A program made the position numbers and the translations under genes. From Allobosea sp. (GTDB lineage: Bacteria > Pseudomonadota > Alphaproteobacteria > Rhizobiales > Beijerinckiaceae), in NCBI GenBank assembly GCA_024231975.1, contig JAAEQB010000005.1:1-64000 (forward strand): 64,000 bases of DNA, written 5' to 3'. Below the pieces are notes generated by a model. That model saw only the letters and a list, made by a program, of their open reading frames with translations, was not told the origin of the DNA and searched no databases. Shown piece after piece: positions 55,989-64,000 of this stretch (position 1 is the first letter of the stretch; every line of letters starts with the position of its first letter).

Positions 55989-56771
55989 ATGCTGACCGAA
56001 ACCCAGCGCGCGCAAGTGGTGCGCTCTTTGCTCGAGAGCCACCGCACCAAGAAGCAGGGCGAACGGCCCTCGCAGATGTTCCCGGAGATTGAGATCGCCG
56101 ATTCCTATGCGATCTCCTCGGCGGTGGCGCAGGAGCGCGTCAAGGCGGGCGCCCGCATCATCGGCCACAAGATCGGCCTGACCTCGAAGGCGATGCAGGC
56201 CTCCTCGAAGATCGACGAGCCCGACTATGGCTATCTCTTTGACGATCTCCTGCTGAACGACGGCGCCAAGGTGAAGTTCGAGAATTTCTGCGTGCCGCGC
56301 GTCGAGCCGGAGTTGACCTTCATCCTGAAGGAGCCGCTGAAGGGGCCGGGCATCGGGCTGATCGACGTGCTCAGGGCGACCGAATATGTCGTGCCCTCGA
56401 TCGAGATCATCGATGCGCGCGTCACCGAGCCGCGCAAGATCTTCGACACGGTCGCCGACAATGGTGCTGCCGCCGGCATCGTCCTCGGCGGCCGGCCGGT
56501 GCGGCCGGAGGATGTCGACCTGCGCTGGGTCGGGGCGATCTTCTACCGTAACTCCGAGATCGAGGAGACCGGCCTTGCCGCCGGCGTGCTCGGCCACCCC
56601 GCCATGGCGATCGCCTGGCTCGCCAACAAGCTTGCGCCCTTCGACATCACCTTGCAGCCGGGCGACCTGATGCTGTCGGGCTCCTTCACACGGCCGGTCT
56701 GGGCGGCTAAGGGCGATACGCTGCACGCCGATTTCGGGCCGCTCGGTAGCGTCTCCGTGCAGTTCGTCTGA
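55989..56771 (+). CDS. hpaH: 2-oxo-hept-4-ene-1,7-dioate hydratase HpaH
   Basis: 260 residues. The sequence follows HpaH/HpcG closely: GHKIGLTSKAMQASSKIDEPDYG (about 59-81), PRVEPELTFILKEPLKGP, SIEIIDARVTEPRKIFDT and GAIFYRNSEIEETGLAAGVLGHPA. It hydrates 2-oxo-hept-4-ene-1,7-dioate in the homoprotocatechuate meta pathway, using Mg2+. It is separated from the dehydrogenase by a 237-bp gap containing repeat hairpins and followed 11 bp later by hpaI. Confidence 0.9.
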   Translation: MLTETQRAQVVRSLLESHRTKKQGERPSQMFPEIEIADSYAISSAVAQERVKAGARIIGHKIGLTSKAMQASSKIDEPDYGYLFDDLLLNDGAKVKFENFCVPRVEPELTFILKEPLKGPGIGLIDVLRATEYVVPSIEIIDARVTEPRKIFDTVADNGAAAGIVLGGRPVRPEDVDLRWVGAIFYRNSEIEETGLAAGVLGHPAMAIAWLANKLAPFDITLQPGDLMLSGSFTRPVWAAKGDTLHADFGPLGSVSVQFV

Positions 56772-56782
56772 GAGGGAGCGCC

Positions 56783-57544
56783 ATGGATCTGCCCCGCAAC
56801 GCCTTCAAGGCCGCGCTCGCGCGCGGCGAATTGCAGATCGGGCTGTGGAGCAGCCTGTGCAGTCCTATCGTCGCCGAGATCATCGGCCATAGCGGCTTCG
56901 ACTGGATCCTGGTCGACACCGAGCATTCGCCGAACGAGCCGCCGGCCGTGCTGGCCCAGCTCCAGGCCCTGCAGGCTGGCACCGCGACCCCGATCGTGCG
57001 CCCGGCCTGGAACGATCCTGTGCTGCTGAAGCGCCTGCTCGACATCGGCACGCAGGCCGTGCTGGTGCCCTTCGTGCAGAACGCCGAGGAGGCGGCCAAG
57101 GCCGTCGCCGCCTGCCGCTATCCGCCGGCCGGCATCCGCGGCATCACCGTGAGCGGGCGGGGCAGCCGCTATGGCCGCGTGCCCGACTATCTCAAGCGCG
57201 CCGATGCCGAGATCTGCGTCCTCGTCCAGGTCGAGACCGGCGAGGCCTTGGCGCAGCTTGAGGCGATCGCCGCGGTCGACGGCGTCGACGGCGTCTTCAT
57301 CGGTCCCGCCGATCTCTCGGCATCGCTCGGCCATATCGGCAATCCCGGCCATCCCGAGGTGCAGGAAGCGATCAAGGGGGCGGTTGAGCGGCTGACGGCC
57401 GTTGGCAAGCCGGCCGGCATCCTGACGCCGTCCGAGGCCGATGCGCGCCGCTATATCGAATGGGGCTATCGCTTCGTCGCGGTCGGTTCCGATCTCGGCC
57501 TGCTCACCAAGCATGCCGACGCGCTGGCGAAGACGTTTCGGTAA
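56783..57544 (+). CDS. hpaI: 4-hydroxy-2-oxoheptanedioate aldolase HpaI
   Basis: 253 residues of the class II HpaI/HpcH aldolase family. Marks are GLWSSLCSPIVAEIIGHSGFDWILVDTEHSPNE, VRPAWNDPVLLKRLLDIGTQAVLVPFVQ and VQVETGEALAQLEAIAAVDGVDGVFIGPADLS. It splits 4-hydroxy-2-oxoheptanedioate to pyruvate and succinate semialdehyde. Last gene of the rightward catabolic operon; a strong terminator follows. Confidence 0.93.
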   Translation: MDLPRNAFKAALARGELQIGLWSSLCSPIVAEIIGHSGFDWILVDTEHSPNEPPAVLAQLQALQAGTATPIVRPAWNDPVLLKRLLDIGTQAVLVPFVQNAEEAAKAVAACRYPPAGIRGITVSGRGSRYGRVPDYLKRADAEICVLVQVETGEALAQLEAIAAVDGVDGVFIGPADLSASLGHIGNPGHPEVQEAIKGAVERLTAVGKPAGILTPSEADARRYIEWGYRFVAVGSDLGLLTKHADALAKTFR

Positions 57545-57581
57545 AGCAGAGCCCCGCGGGCCGTTTTAGCTTTTAAGCAAA

Positions 57582-57611
57582 AGGCCCCGCAGTCGCCTGC
57601 GGGGCCTTTTT
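57582..57611. terminator. Bidirectional terminator between hpaI and dksA
   Basis: An 11-bp perfect stem (AGGCCCCGCAG / CTGCGGGGCCT, loop TCGC) is followed by TTTTT on the plus strand and preceded by AAAA, so it can end both convergent transcripts. Confidence 0.9.
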
Positions 57612-57635
57612 CATGAATGCGATGCGCAGAACGTC

Positions 57636-58058
57636 TCAATCGTCGCGGAAGACACGCTCGTTGCGCTCGTGGCGCTCCTGCGCCTCCAGCGAGAGCGTCG
57701 CGATCGGGCGGGCTTCCAGGCGCTTCAGCGAGATCGGCTCGCCGGTCTCCTCGCAATAGCCGTAGGAGCCGTCCTCGATGCGGGAGAGGGCGGCGTCGAT
57801 CTTCGAGATCAGCTTGCGCTGGCGATCGCGGGCACGAAGCTCGATGGCGCGGTCAGTTTCGGAAGAGGCGCGATCGGCGATGTCCGGGTGATTCTCGCTC
57901 TCGCTCTGCAAGGTGACCAGGGTCTCCTTGGCCTCCTTGAGGATCTCATCCTTCCAGGCCAGCAACTTGTTGCGGAAATACTCCCGCTGCCGCTCGTTCA
58001 TGAACGGCTCGCTGTCGGAGGGCTTGTAGTCAGGGGCAAGACTGATCTGCTTCGACAT
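57636..58058 (-). CDS. dksA: DksA-family RNA polymerase-binding regulator
   Basis: 140 residues. The coiled coil (about 30-85, MNERQREYFRNKLLAWKDEILKEA) with its DIADRASSETDRAIELRARDRQRKL tip region is typical. The zinc-finger part reads GYCEETGEPISLKRLEARPIATL and keeps only one of the four cysteines of the E. coli-type finger, a form I believe is common in Rhizobiales. It tunes rRNA and stress promoters with ppGpp. Confidence 0.92.
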   Translation of the reverse strand: MSKQISLAPDYKPSDSEPFMNERQREYFRNKLLAWKDEILKEAKETLVTLQSESENHPDIADRASSETDRAIELRARDRQRKLISKIDAALSRIEDGSYGYCEETGEPISLKRLEARPIATLSLEAQERHERNERVFRDD

Positions 58059-58201
58059 GGCAGGCCTTCTGCATGAGCGCTCGAAGGCCCCGCCGGCTTT
58101 GCCGTGTCGAGGCCGCCGATTTGGCGCCCTTATAGCGATTGGTCACACCGGGAACAATCGCTTTCGCGCAGCCGTGAACAAGCTGGCAAAGCGCTGGAAA
58201 A

Positions 58202-59206
58202 TCAGCGCAATCCGAGGATCGCCGCGGCGATGTCCGCCCCGAGCGGCCCGGCGATCTTCCGCCGGTAGTGGGTATGGTCGAAATAGTTGCCCGGCTCGCG
58301 ATTCTCCGGCCGGTCGATGCGCCAGTCGACGAGGGCGGTGCGCGGACGCTCCGCGGCGAGCCTGGCATAGGCATCGCGACAGGCGGCGTCGGCGCTGGCG
58401 CCGGGTGTTCCGGGCACGGGCAGGGCGGAGACGAAGTTGGGCGGCCGCACCAGGACGACCGGCACGCCCTGCGCCAGCCTGTCGAGCACTTCGCGCAGCG
58501 CCGTCGCCGCGGGGAAGGGGCCGGTCGTATTGCCGCCGCTGGCGTCGAGTGGCTCGAGCAGCTTGGCCCGGCGGACGGGATCGCTGTGGAAACCCTGGAC
58601 CTCGTAGCCGGCCTCGTAGTCCCAGTAGCCGTCGGGCCGGGCGCGCTCGGGCGCCTTGGCCGTCAGGTAACGCAACCGGCGCAGCGTTTCCTCGACCACG
58701 TCGAAGCGCAGCAGCCCGGCGAGGTAGCGCGCGGTCGAGCTCTCGAACAGCCAGAACGGGAAGGGCTTCTCGATCGCCAATGTCGGGTCGGACGTGCACC
58801 AGCGCACGTCGATGCCGATCACCAGCGCCTTCGCGTGCTCCTTGCGATGGCGCAGGAACCAGTCGAGCAGGACGAGGCTCTCGCGCGGGCCGGTCGCCGG
58901 GGCGATCAGCGAGACGAAGGGGATGCCGGTCTGCTCGGTCAGCTGCTCCGGCGAGACCAGCTGGATATGCGAGTTGCCGAAGATCGCGCCGGAGAAATGC
59001 GGGTCGCGGCCGCGGCTGGCGGCGGCGGTGCGCGGCCCTTGCGGGCTGACGCCGGCCTTGAGCTTCAGCGGCGAGCGCCCGCTGTCATAGGGATCGACCA
59101 GGAAGGCGAGCGCCAGCAGCGCCGCGGCGAGGAGCATCGCCGCGGCGAGGAAGGTGCGGCCGAAGCCGCGCCAGCGCAGGTCAGAACTGGAAGTAGATGA
59201 ACTCAT
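58202..59206 (-). CDS. SGNH/AlgX-like protein paired with an MBOAT acyltransferase
   Basis: 334 residues. An N-terminal membrane anchor (about 18-36) is followed by GAIFGNSHIQL (about 75-85), resembling the SGNH block with its Ser-His, and a C-terminal YFDHTHYRR (about 309-317) that could supply the Asp-His pair. AlgX/AlgJ and DltD proteins are similar. Its start overlaps the MBOAT stop by 26 bp, so the two are coupled. A role in O-acylation of an exported polysaccharide is inferred. Confidence 0.72.
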   Translation of the reverse strand: MSSSTSSSDLRWRGFGRTFLAAAMLLAAALLALAFLVDPYDSGRSPLKLKAGVSPQGPRTAAASRGRDPHFSGAIFGNSHIQLVSPEQLTEQTGIPFVSLIAPATGPRESLVLLDWFLRHRKEHAKALVIGIDVRWCTSDPTLAIEKPFPFWLFESSTARYLAGLLRFDVVEETLRRLRYLTAKAPERARPDGYWDYEAGYEVQGFHSDPVRRAKLLEPLDASGGNTTGPFPAATALREVLDRLAQGVPVVLVRPPNFVSALPVPGTPGASADAACRDAYARLAAERPRTALVDWRIDRPENREPGNYFDHTHYRRKIAGPLGADIAAAILGLR

Positions 59207-60554
59207 AATTGGCGTCGTCGCCGATCTTGAACAGGACCAGCACGAAGAGGATGGCGGTGAGGACGGCGAGCCAACGCGCCGGCGGCGCCTTGTGCACGGC
59301 CGCCCAGGCGGTCGGGCCGATCATGGCGACGGCGATCGCAGGCAGGAAGGCGCGCCATTTGAAGCCGGTGCCGACGGGCGAAAAGCCGAGCATGGCCTTG
59401 TAGATCGCCAGCGCCGCCTCGAAGGAGGTGGCGCGGAACAGCACCCAGCAGACAGCGACGAAGAGGAAAGTCAGCGCCCAGCCGAGCAGCTTCGGCATCG
59501 GCAGGCCGGCGCGGCGCCAGAGCACGCCGATGGCGAGCACGACGCCATGCGCCACGCCCCAGGCGACGAAGTTGAGGCCGGCGCCGTGCCAGAGGCCGCC
59601 GAGCGCCATGGTGGCGAACAGCGCCCAGAGCTGCAGTGGCAGGCCGTGCCGCGAGCCGCCGAGCGGGATGTAGAGATAGTCGCGCAGGAAGCGCGACAGC
59701 GTCATGTGCCAGCGCCGCCAGAAATCCTGCAGGCTCGTGGCGCGATAGGGCACGTCGAAATTCTGCGGCAACACGATGCCGAAGAGCAGGGCCAGGCCCA
59801 GCGCCATGTCGGTGTAGCCGGAGAAGTCGAAATAGATCTGGAAGGTGAAGGCGAGCGTCCCCTGCCAGGCCTGCGCCATGCTGACGACGTCGCCGGCGGC
59901 GGCTGCGGCGAAGACCGGGTTGGCATATTCGGAGAGCGGGTCGCCGATCAGCACCTTCTTCGCCAGGCCGATCGTCAGCAGCATGATGCCGCGGGCGATG
60001 CGCTCGGCCGCGTCGGGGCGCAGATAAGGCCGCTCCTCGAACTGGTGCATGATCTCTCGCCAGCGCACCAGCGGGCCGGCCAGCACCTGCGGGAAGAAGG
60101 CGATGTAGAGCGCATAGCGGACGAGATCGTAGCGCGGCGCTTCGCCCCGGCGCAGATCGGTCAGGTACATCACATGGTGGAAGGTGAAGAAGGAGATGCC
60201 GAGCGGCAGCGCGAGATCGAGCTTCGTCGTCGGCAATCCCGGAATCATCGCAGCGAGATCGGCGAAGAAGTTGAAGTATTTGAACAGCGCCAGGATCGCG
60301 AGGTTGATCGCGATGGCGAGCGTGATCAGGCCGCTGGCCTTGGTCTTCTGGAAGGCTTCGGCGATCAGCCAGTTGAGCAGGATCGAGAAGGCGAGCAGCG
60401 GCACGAAGCGCCAGTCCCACCAGCCATAGAAGGCGAAGGAGAGCACCGCGAGCAGCGGCAGCCGCCAGGCCGGCACGAAGCGCTCGACCAGCCAATGCAG
60501 GGCGAGCGCCAGCGGCAGGAAACCGAGCAGGAAGGCGAAGGAGTTGAACAGCAT
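59181..60554 (-). CDS. MBOAT-family O-acyltransferase (AlgI type)
   Basis: 457 residues with many membrane segments. The catalytic-type histidine lies in MALGGLWHGAGLNFVAWG, and the SFAFYGWWDWRFVPLLAF and PLGISFFTFHHVMYLTD stretches are typical of AlgI/DltB. It moves acyl groups across the inner membrane to a polysaccharide or other surface polymer, with the SGNH-like partner encoded directly after it. The polymer is unknown. Confidence 0.88.
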   Translation of the reverse strand: MLFNSFAFLLGFLPLALALHWLVERFVPAWRLPLLAVLSFAFYGWWDWRFVPLLAFSILLNWLIAEAFQKTKASGLITLAIAINLAILALFKYFNFFADLAAMIPGLPTTKLDLALPLGISFFTFHHVMYLTDLRRGEAPRYDLVRYALYIAFFPQVLAGPLVRWREIMHQFEERPYLRPDAAERIARGIMLLTIGLAKKVLIGDPLSEYANPVFAAAAAGDVVSMAQAWQGTLAFTFQIYFDFSGYTDMALGLALLFGIVLPQNFDVPYRATSLQDFWRRWHMTLSRFLRDYLYIPLGGSRHGLPLQLWALFATMALGGLWHGAGLNFVAWGVAHGVVLAIGVLWRRAGLPMPKLLGWALTFLFVAVCWVLFRATSFEAALAIYKAMLGFSPVGTGFKWRAFLPAIAVAMIGPTAWAAVHKAPPARWLAVLTAILFVLVLFKIGDDANYEFIYFQF

Positions 60555-60653
60555 CGGGCGGGAGAGGGCGGCGGGAGAGGGCCGCCTTAGACGATTATCG
60601 CCGCCCTGTCATGGTCAGGACGTCGCACGCTTCCCTCGCCAGCGCCCCATCGC

Positions 60654-61730
60654 TCAGATGTTGTCGCCCCTGAGCGCCTCGCAGACAGCGTGTGTCACCT
60701 GCGCCGTCGTCGCGCTGCCGCCGAGATCGGGCGTGTGCAGGGCAGGGTCGGCGGTGACGCGCTCGACGGCGCGCATCAGCCGGGCCGCTGCGGCCTTCTC
60801 GCCGAGATGCTCCAGCATCATCGCGCCGGTCCAGAAGGTCGCGACCGGGTTGGCGATGCCCTTGCCGGTGATGTCGAAGGCCGAGCCGTGGATCGGCTCG
60901 AACATGGACGGCGTCTTGCGCTCGGGGTTGAGATTCGCGGTTGGTGCGATGCCGAGCGACCCGGCCAGCGCCGCGGCGAGGTCGGACAGGATGTCGGCGT
61001 GGAGATTGGTCGCGACGATGGTGTCGAGCGTGTCCGGCTTCAGCGTCATGCGCATGGTCATGGCGTCGACCAGCATCTTGTCCCAGCTGACATCCGGGAA
61101 TTCGCGCGCGACTTCGGCCGCGATCTCGTCCCACATCACCATGCCGTGGCGCTGGGCGTTCGACTTGGTGACGACGGTCAGGAGCTTGCGCGGCCGCGAA
61201 CTGGCGACCACGAAGGCGTAGCGGATGATCCGGGTGACGCCGGCGCGGGTGAACATCGCGACGTCGGTCGCGACCTCCTCGGGCAGGCCCTTGTGGACGC
61301 GCCCGCCGACGCCGGAATACTCGCCCTCGGAGTTCTCGCGCACGATCACCCAGTCGAGCTCGGGGCCGGAGACGTGGCGCAGCGGGCTGACGATCCCCGG
61401 CAGGATGCGGGTCGGGCGGACATTGGCGTACTGGTCGAGCGGCTGGCAGATCGCGAGCCTGAGACCCCAGAGCGTCAGGTGGTCGGGAATGTCGGGCGCG
61501 CCGACCGCGCCGAAATAGATCGCATCGAAAACCCGCAGCTGGTCGGCGCCGTCGGCCGGCATCATCACGCCATGCCTGCGGTAATAGTCGGAGCCCCAGT
61601 CGAAGGCCTTGATGTCCAGGCGGAAACCGCCATCGCGCTCGGCGCAGACCTCCAGGGCCTGGAGCCCGGCGGCGATGACCTCGGGCCCGATACCGTCCCC
61701 GCCGATGGCGGCGATCCTGTGCGTGCGCAT
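60654..61730 (-). CDS. ttuC: Tartrate dehydrogenase-like protein (isopropylmalate dehydrogenase family)
   Basis: 358 residues from the ATG at 61730. N-terminus AAIGGDGIGPEVIAAGLQAL and the family stretches VIVRENSEGEYSGVGG, TKSNAQRHGMVMWDE and ATNLHADILSDLAAALAGSLG. Overall it is closest to tartrate dehydrogenase/decarboxylase (TtuC), which acts on tartrate or D-malate with NAD+ and a divalent metal; the exact substrate remains open. It lies downstream of a Bug-type binding protein in one operon. Confidence 0.85.
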   Translation of the reverse strand: MRTHRIAAIGGDGIGPEVIAAGLQALEVCAERDGGFRLDIKAFDWGSDYYRRHGVMMPADGADQLRVFDAIYFGAVGAPDIPDHLTLWGLRLAICQPLDQYANVRPTRILPGIVSPLRHVSGPELDWVIVRENSEGEYSGVGGRVHKGLPEEVATDVAMFTRAGVTRIIRYAFVVASSRPRKLLTVVTKSNAQRHGMVMWDEIAAEVAREFPDVSWDKMLVDAMTMRMTLKPDTLDTIVATNLHADILSDLAAALAGSLGIAPTANLNPERKTPSMFEPIHGSAFDITGKGIANPVATFWTGAMMLEHLGEKAAAARLMRAVERVTADPALHTPDLGGSATTAQVTHAVCEALRGDNI

Positions 61731-61768
61731 GCTCTTGTCCGATGCTCTTGGTGCTGTTGCTGTAGGGA

Positions 61769-62743
61769 TTACTGCGCGGTCACGCCGGCATTGCGGATAA
61801 CCGGCACCCATTTGTCGATCTCGCTGCGGACGAGCTCGCCGAGCGCCGCCGGGGTCTGGCCGGCCTCGTCGGGCAGCTCGGCGCCGAGTTCGAGGAAGCG
61901 CTTGCGCGTCGGCTCGTCTCTGAGCGCGGTGCGGGCGGCGGCGTTCAGTCTGTCGACGATCTCCTTCGGCGTGCCCTTGGGCGCGAACATCGCGTTCCAG
62001 CCGGTGGCCTGGAATTGCGGCAGGCCCTGCTCGGCCGAGGTCGGGACATCGGGAATGACCGAGAGCCTGTTCTTGACCGCGACCACGAGACCCTTGCCCT
62101 CCTTGGCCTGGACGCTTGGGACGATCGCGACGGTCTGGTCGCAGACATAGTCGACCTGACCGCCGAGCAGCGCATTCAGCGCCGGTCCCGAGCCGCGGAA
62201 GGGGACATGCTGCGGCTTGGTGCCAAGCAGCGAGTCGAGGAAGAGGCAGGTGAGATGCGAGGTCGAGCCGACGCCGCCCGAGCCGTAGTTCAGCGTCTCG
62301 GCATTGGTCTTGAGGTAGGCGACGAATTCGCGGAAATCCTTGACCGGGAGGTCCTTCTTGGCGACCACCAGCATCGGCGTCGAGGCCGAGTTCATCACCG
62401 GTTCGAAATCGGTGCGGGGGTCATAGGCGAGCTTGGGATAGAGCCCGACGCTGGCCGCCTGCGTGCCGAGATTGCCCATCAGCAACGTGTAGCCGTCGGG
62501 CGTCGCCTTGGCGACACGGGTCGCGCCGGTGGTGCCGCCGGCGCCGGCGACGTTCTCGACCACGACCGATTGGCCGAGCGTACGGCCCATATGGTCGGCC
62601 ATCAGCCGGGCCACGATGTCGGTGGTGCCGCCGGCGGCGAAGGGCACGACCAAGGTGATCGCGCGGGTCGGGTAGGGCGCCTGCGCCATCGCCGGGGATG
62701 TCGCCGTCACCCCGAGCGCCAGCGCGAACAGCATTCGCTTCAT
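61769..62743 (-). CDS. Bug-family (TctC-type) periplasmic substrate-binding protein
   Basis: 324 residues from the ATG at 62743. Signal peptide MKRMLFALALGVTATSPAMA, then the Bug pattern TRAITLVVPFAAGGTTDIVARLMADHMG, VVVENVAGAGGTTGATRVAK and GSGGVGSTSHLTCLFLD. With the TtuC-like gene behind it, it probably captures a hydroxy-dicarboxylate such as tartrate. First gene of the leftward operon, divergent from a GntR gene. Confidence 0.88.
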   Translation of the reverse strand: MKRMLFALALGVTATSPAMAQAPYPTRAITLVVPFAAGGTTDIVARLMADHMGRTLGQSVVVENVAGAGGTTGATRVAKATPDGYTLLMGNLGTQAASVGLYPKLAYDPRTDFEPVMNSASTPMLVVAKKDLPVKDFREFVAYLKTNAETLNYGSGGVGSTSHLTCLFLDSLLGTKPQHVPFRGSGPALNALLGGQVDYVCDQTVAIVPSVQAKEGKGLVVAVKNRLSVIPDVPTSAEQGLPQFQATGWNAMFAPKGTPKEIVDRLNAAARTALRDEPTRKRFLELGAELPDEAGQTPAALGELVRSEIDKWVPVIRNAGVTAQ

Positions 62744-62801
62744 CGGTTCTCTCCCTGTGCGAGCGCCGTTCGAAGGCGCGTCGATCTGCTCTCCCATTTA
62801 T

Positions 62802-62813
62802 CTTCCATGGAAG
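62802..62813. promoter_or_regulatory. Operator-like palindrome for the GntR regulator, copy 1
   Basis: CTTCCATGGAAG, a perfect 12-bp palindrome, 58 bp upstream of the Bug-type start on the other strand. Confidence 0.6.
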
Positions 62814-62854
62814 TTTGCATGGCTGATCGTCGCCGTTGAGGTATGGGCTGTCAA

Positions 62855-62880
62855 GCTTCCATTCTTGCTTGCATGGAAGC
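62855..62880. promoter_or_regulatory. Operator-like dyad for the GntR regulator, copy 2
   Basis: GCTTCCAT (62855-62862) and ATGGAAGC (62873-62880) with a 10-bp spacer, sharing the CTTCCAT/ATGGAAG halves of copy 1. It lies 34 bp upstream of the GntR start. Confidence 0.6.
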
Positions 62881-62914
62881 AATCTTTTGTGCTCAATCGG
62901 TCGCTGGAGGGTCC

Positions 62915-63622
62915 ATGGTCGAGCTGGCGCGTGCCGAGGTTGTCGAGGTGGGAGCCAGACGCGGCTCGCTGGTCGACGAGGCTTATGCCGCGCTGAAGCA
63001 GGCGATCCGCGACAATGATTTTCCGCCCGGCTATCAGGGGTCGGAGCAGGAGATCGCGGTCCGCCTCGGCATGAGCCGCACGCCTGTGCACGAGGCGATC
63101 ATCCGCTTGCAGGAGGACGGGCTCGTCCGCGTCCTCTCCAAGCGCGGCGTCCTGATCTGCCCGCTCGCTCCGCAGGACATCCGCGAGATCTACGAGGTCG
63201 TCATCGCGGTCGAGTCGATGGCGGCGGAGCTGCTGGCGGCGCTGTCGGAGGCGATTCGCAGGGCCGCGGCCGACGAGCTGGAGGCTGCAACCGCGGCGAT
63301 GGACGAGGCGCTGGGACGCGATGATCTGCCCGGCTGGGCCGAGGCTGACGAACTCTTCCATCGCCTGCTGGTCGAGCGCTGCGGCAATGGCCGCCTGCGC
63401 CGTATCGCCCAGACGGTGACCGATCAGGCGCATCGCGCCCGCATGCTGACGCTGAAGCTGCGGGCGAGGCCGGCCGGCTCGGCGCAGGCGCACCGCGCGA
63501 TCATCGCAGCCCTGCGTTCAGGCGATGCCGCGGAGGCGCATCGCAGCGCACGGGCGCACCGTGTCGGCGCCCGGGACGAGATCGTCCCCTTGATCGAGCA
63601 TATCGGCCTGCGGCAACTTTGA
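62915..63622 (+). CDS. GntR-family (FCD) transcriptional regulator
   Basis: 235 residues from the ATG at 62915 behind GGAGG; a longer frame to 62843 covers the operator and is rejected. The helix-turn-helix (YAALKQAIRDNDFPPGYQGSEQEIAVRLGMSRTPVHEAIIRL) and FCD domain (EADELFHRLLVERCGN, AHRAIIAALRSGDAAEAHRSARAH) are clear. It probably controls the divergent Bug/ttuC-like operon through the CTTCCAT dyads. Confidence 0.9.
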   Translation: MVELARAEVVEVGARRGSLVDEAYAALKQAIRDNDFPPGYQGSEQEIAVRLGMSRTPVHEAIIRLQEDGLVRVLSKRGVLICPLAPQDIREIYEVVIAVESMAAELLAALSEAIRRAAADELEAATAAMDEALGRDDLPGWAEADELFHRLLVERCGNGRLRRIAQTVTDQAHRARMLTLKLRARPAGSAQAHRAIIAALRSGDAAEAHRSARAHRVGARDEIVPLIEHIGLRQL

Positions 63623-63671
63623 ACCGTCGGCATTCGCCCTGAACGATGCCGCAGGCCTGCGGGATCGCTGA

Positions 63672-64000
63672 ATGACGACGGACGCCTTCTTCGCGAAAAT
63701 CCGGACCTACGCCGCGCTGTCGGAGGCGGCTGAGCACGCCTGGGCGGCCCTGCTGCGGCCGAGGCAGTATCACCGGGACGAGATCTTCATCAGGGCAGGG
63801 GACGTCCCGACGCGCTATGCCTTCGTCGTCGATGGCCTGTTCTACCAGCACTATGTCGGCCCGGATGGCGACCTGATCGTCAAATACTTCTTTCCGGAGA
63901 ACCGCATCGCGGCCTCGGTCAGCGCCACGCTGCTGGGCGAGCCGAGCCTGTTCACCATCACGGCGATCGAGGACAGCACCGTCCTCGAATACGACTTCGC
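63672..64000 (+). CDS. Crp/Fnr-type cNMP-binding regulator, 5' part only
   Basis: The frame opens at an ATG (63672) and is cut by the window end after 109 complete codons. The visible part is a cyclic-nucleotide-binding-type beta roll (LRPRQYHRDEIFIRAGDVPTRYAFVVDGLFYQHY, KYFFPENRIAASVSATLLGE). The helix-turn-helix expected for a regulator would lie outside. It is not counted as a complete gene. Confidence 0.65.
   Translation, partial: MTTDAFFAKIRTYAALSEAAEHAWAALLRPRQYHRDEIFIRAGDVPTRYAFVVDGLFYQHYVGPDGDLIVKYFFPENRIAASVSATLLGEPSLFTITAIEDSTVLEYDF

Overview
The window is high-GC DNA (roughly two-thirds G+C by eye) from an alphaproteobacterium. A hyphomicrobial (Rhizobiales) lineage such as Bosea fits best, but this rests on gene content and not on a search. 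The signs are CckA with CtrA-type boxes (TTAA-N7-TTAA), an alphaproteobacterial SOS box (GTTC-N7-GTTC) upstream of recA, MotE and a DUF6468-like protein among the flagellar genes, a DksA with one cysteine in its zinc-finger region, and Rhizobiales-like intergenic hairpins. I found no tRNA, rRNA, CRISPR array, insertion sequence or prophage.

Layout. 1-3.5 kb: a truncated autotransporter-like adhesin with an 858-bp internal repeat, then a GFA-family protein. 3.5-9.9 kb: alaS, a cyclic-nucleotide-type potassium channel and an exported protein in one operon, then recA. 9.9-18.3 kb: small membrane proteins, a TetR/enoyl-CoA hydratase pair with a palindromic operator, an RND efflux pump and a methyltransferase. 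18.2-22.9 kb: six genes joined by 4-bp overlaps, namely an exported caspase-like protease followed by five paralogous small secreted proteins. This is my best candidate for an undescribed system.

23.0-45.2 kb: cckA and flagellar genes (flhB, fliR, fliQ, fliE, flgC, flgB; fliO, fliP; motE, a DUF6468-like gene, fliM, fliL; flgF, flgG, flgA, flgH). Both divergent flagellar promoter regions carry CtrA-type boxes, and one also carries a consensus sigma-54 promoter. This block is interrupted by a 1134-residue TPR protein, a LysR / CnbZ-like / Bug-family metabolic cluster and an orphan gene of lower GC.

45.4-57.5 kb: an aromatic-catabolism locus. A Liv-type ABC transporter, two VOC (extradiol dioxygenase-like) proteins and a class II aldolase-like protein run leftwards. 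A GntR regulator, an SDR, a 2-hydroxymuconic-semialdehyde-type dehydrogenase, HpaH and HpaI run rightwards. Together they suggest uptake of an aromatic acid, meta cleavage, oxidation, hydration and aldol cleavage to central metabolites. One VOC paralogue has lost its metal ligands, and the aldolase-like protein has lost its zinc histidines.

57.6-64.0 kb: dksA, an SGNH/MBOAT acyl-transfer pair, a tartrate-dehydrogenase-like gene with a Bug-type binding protein under a divergent GntR regulator, and the start of a Crp/Fnr-type gene cut by the window edge.
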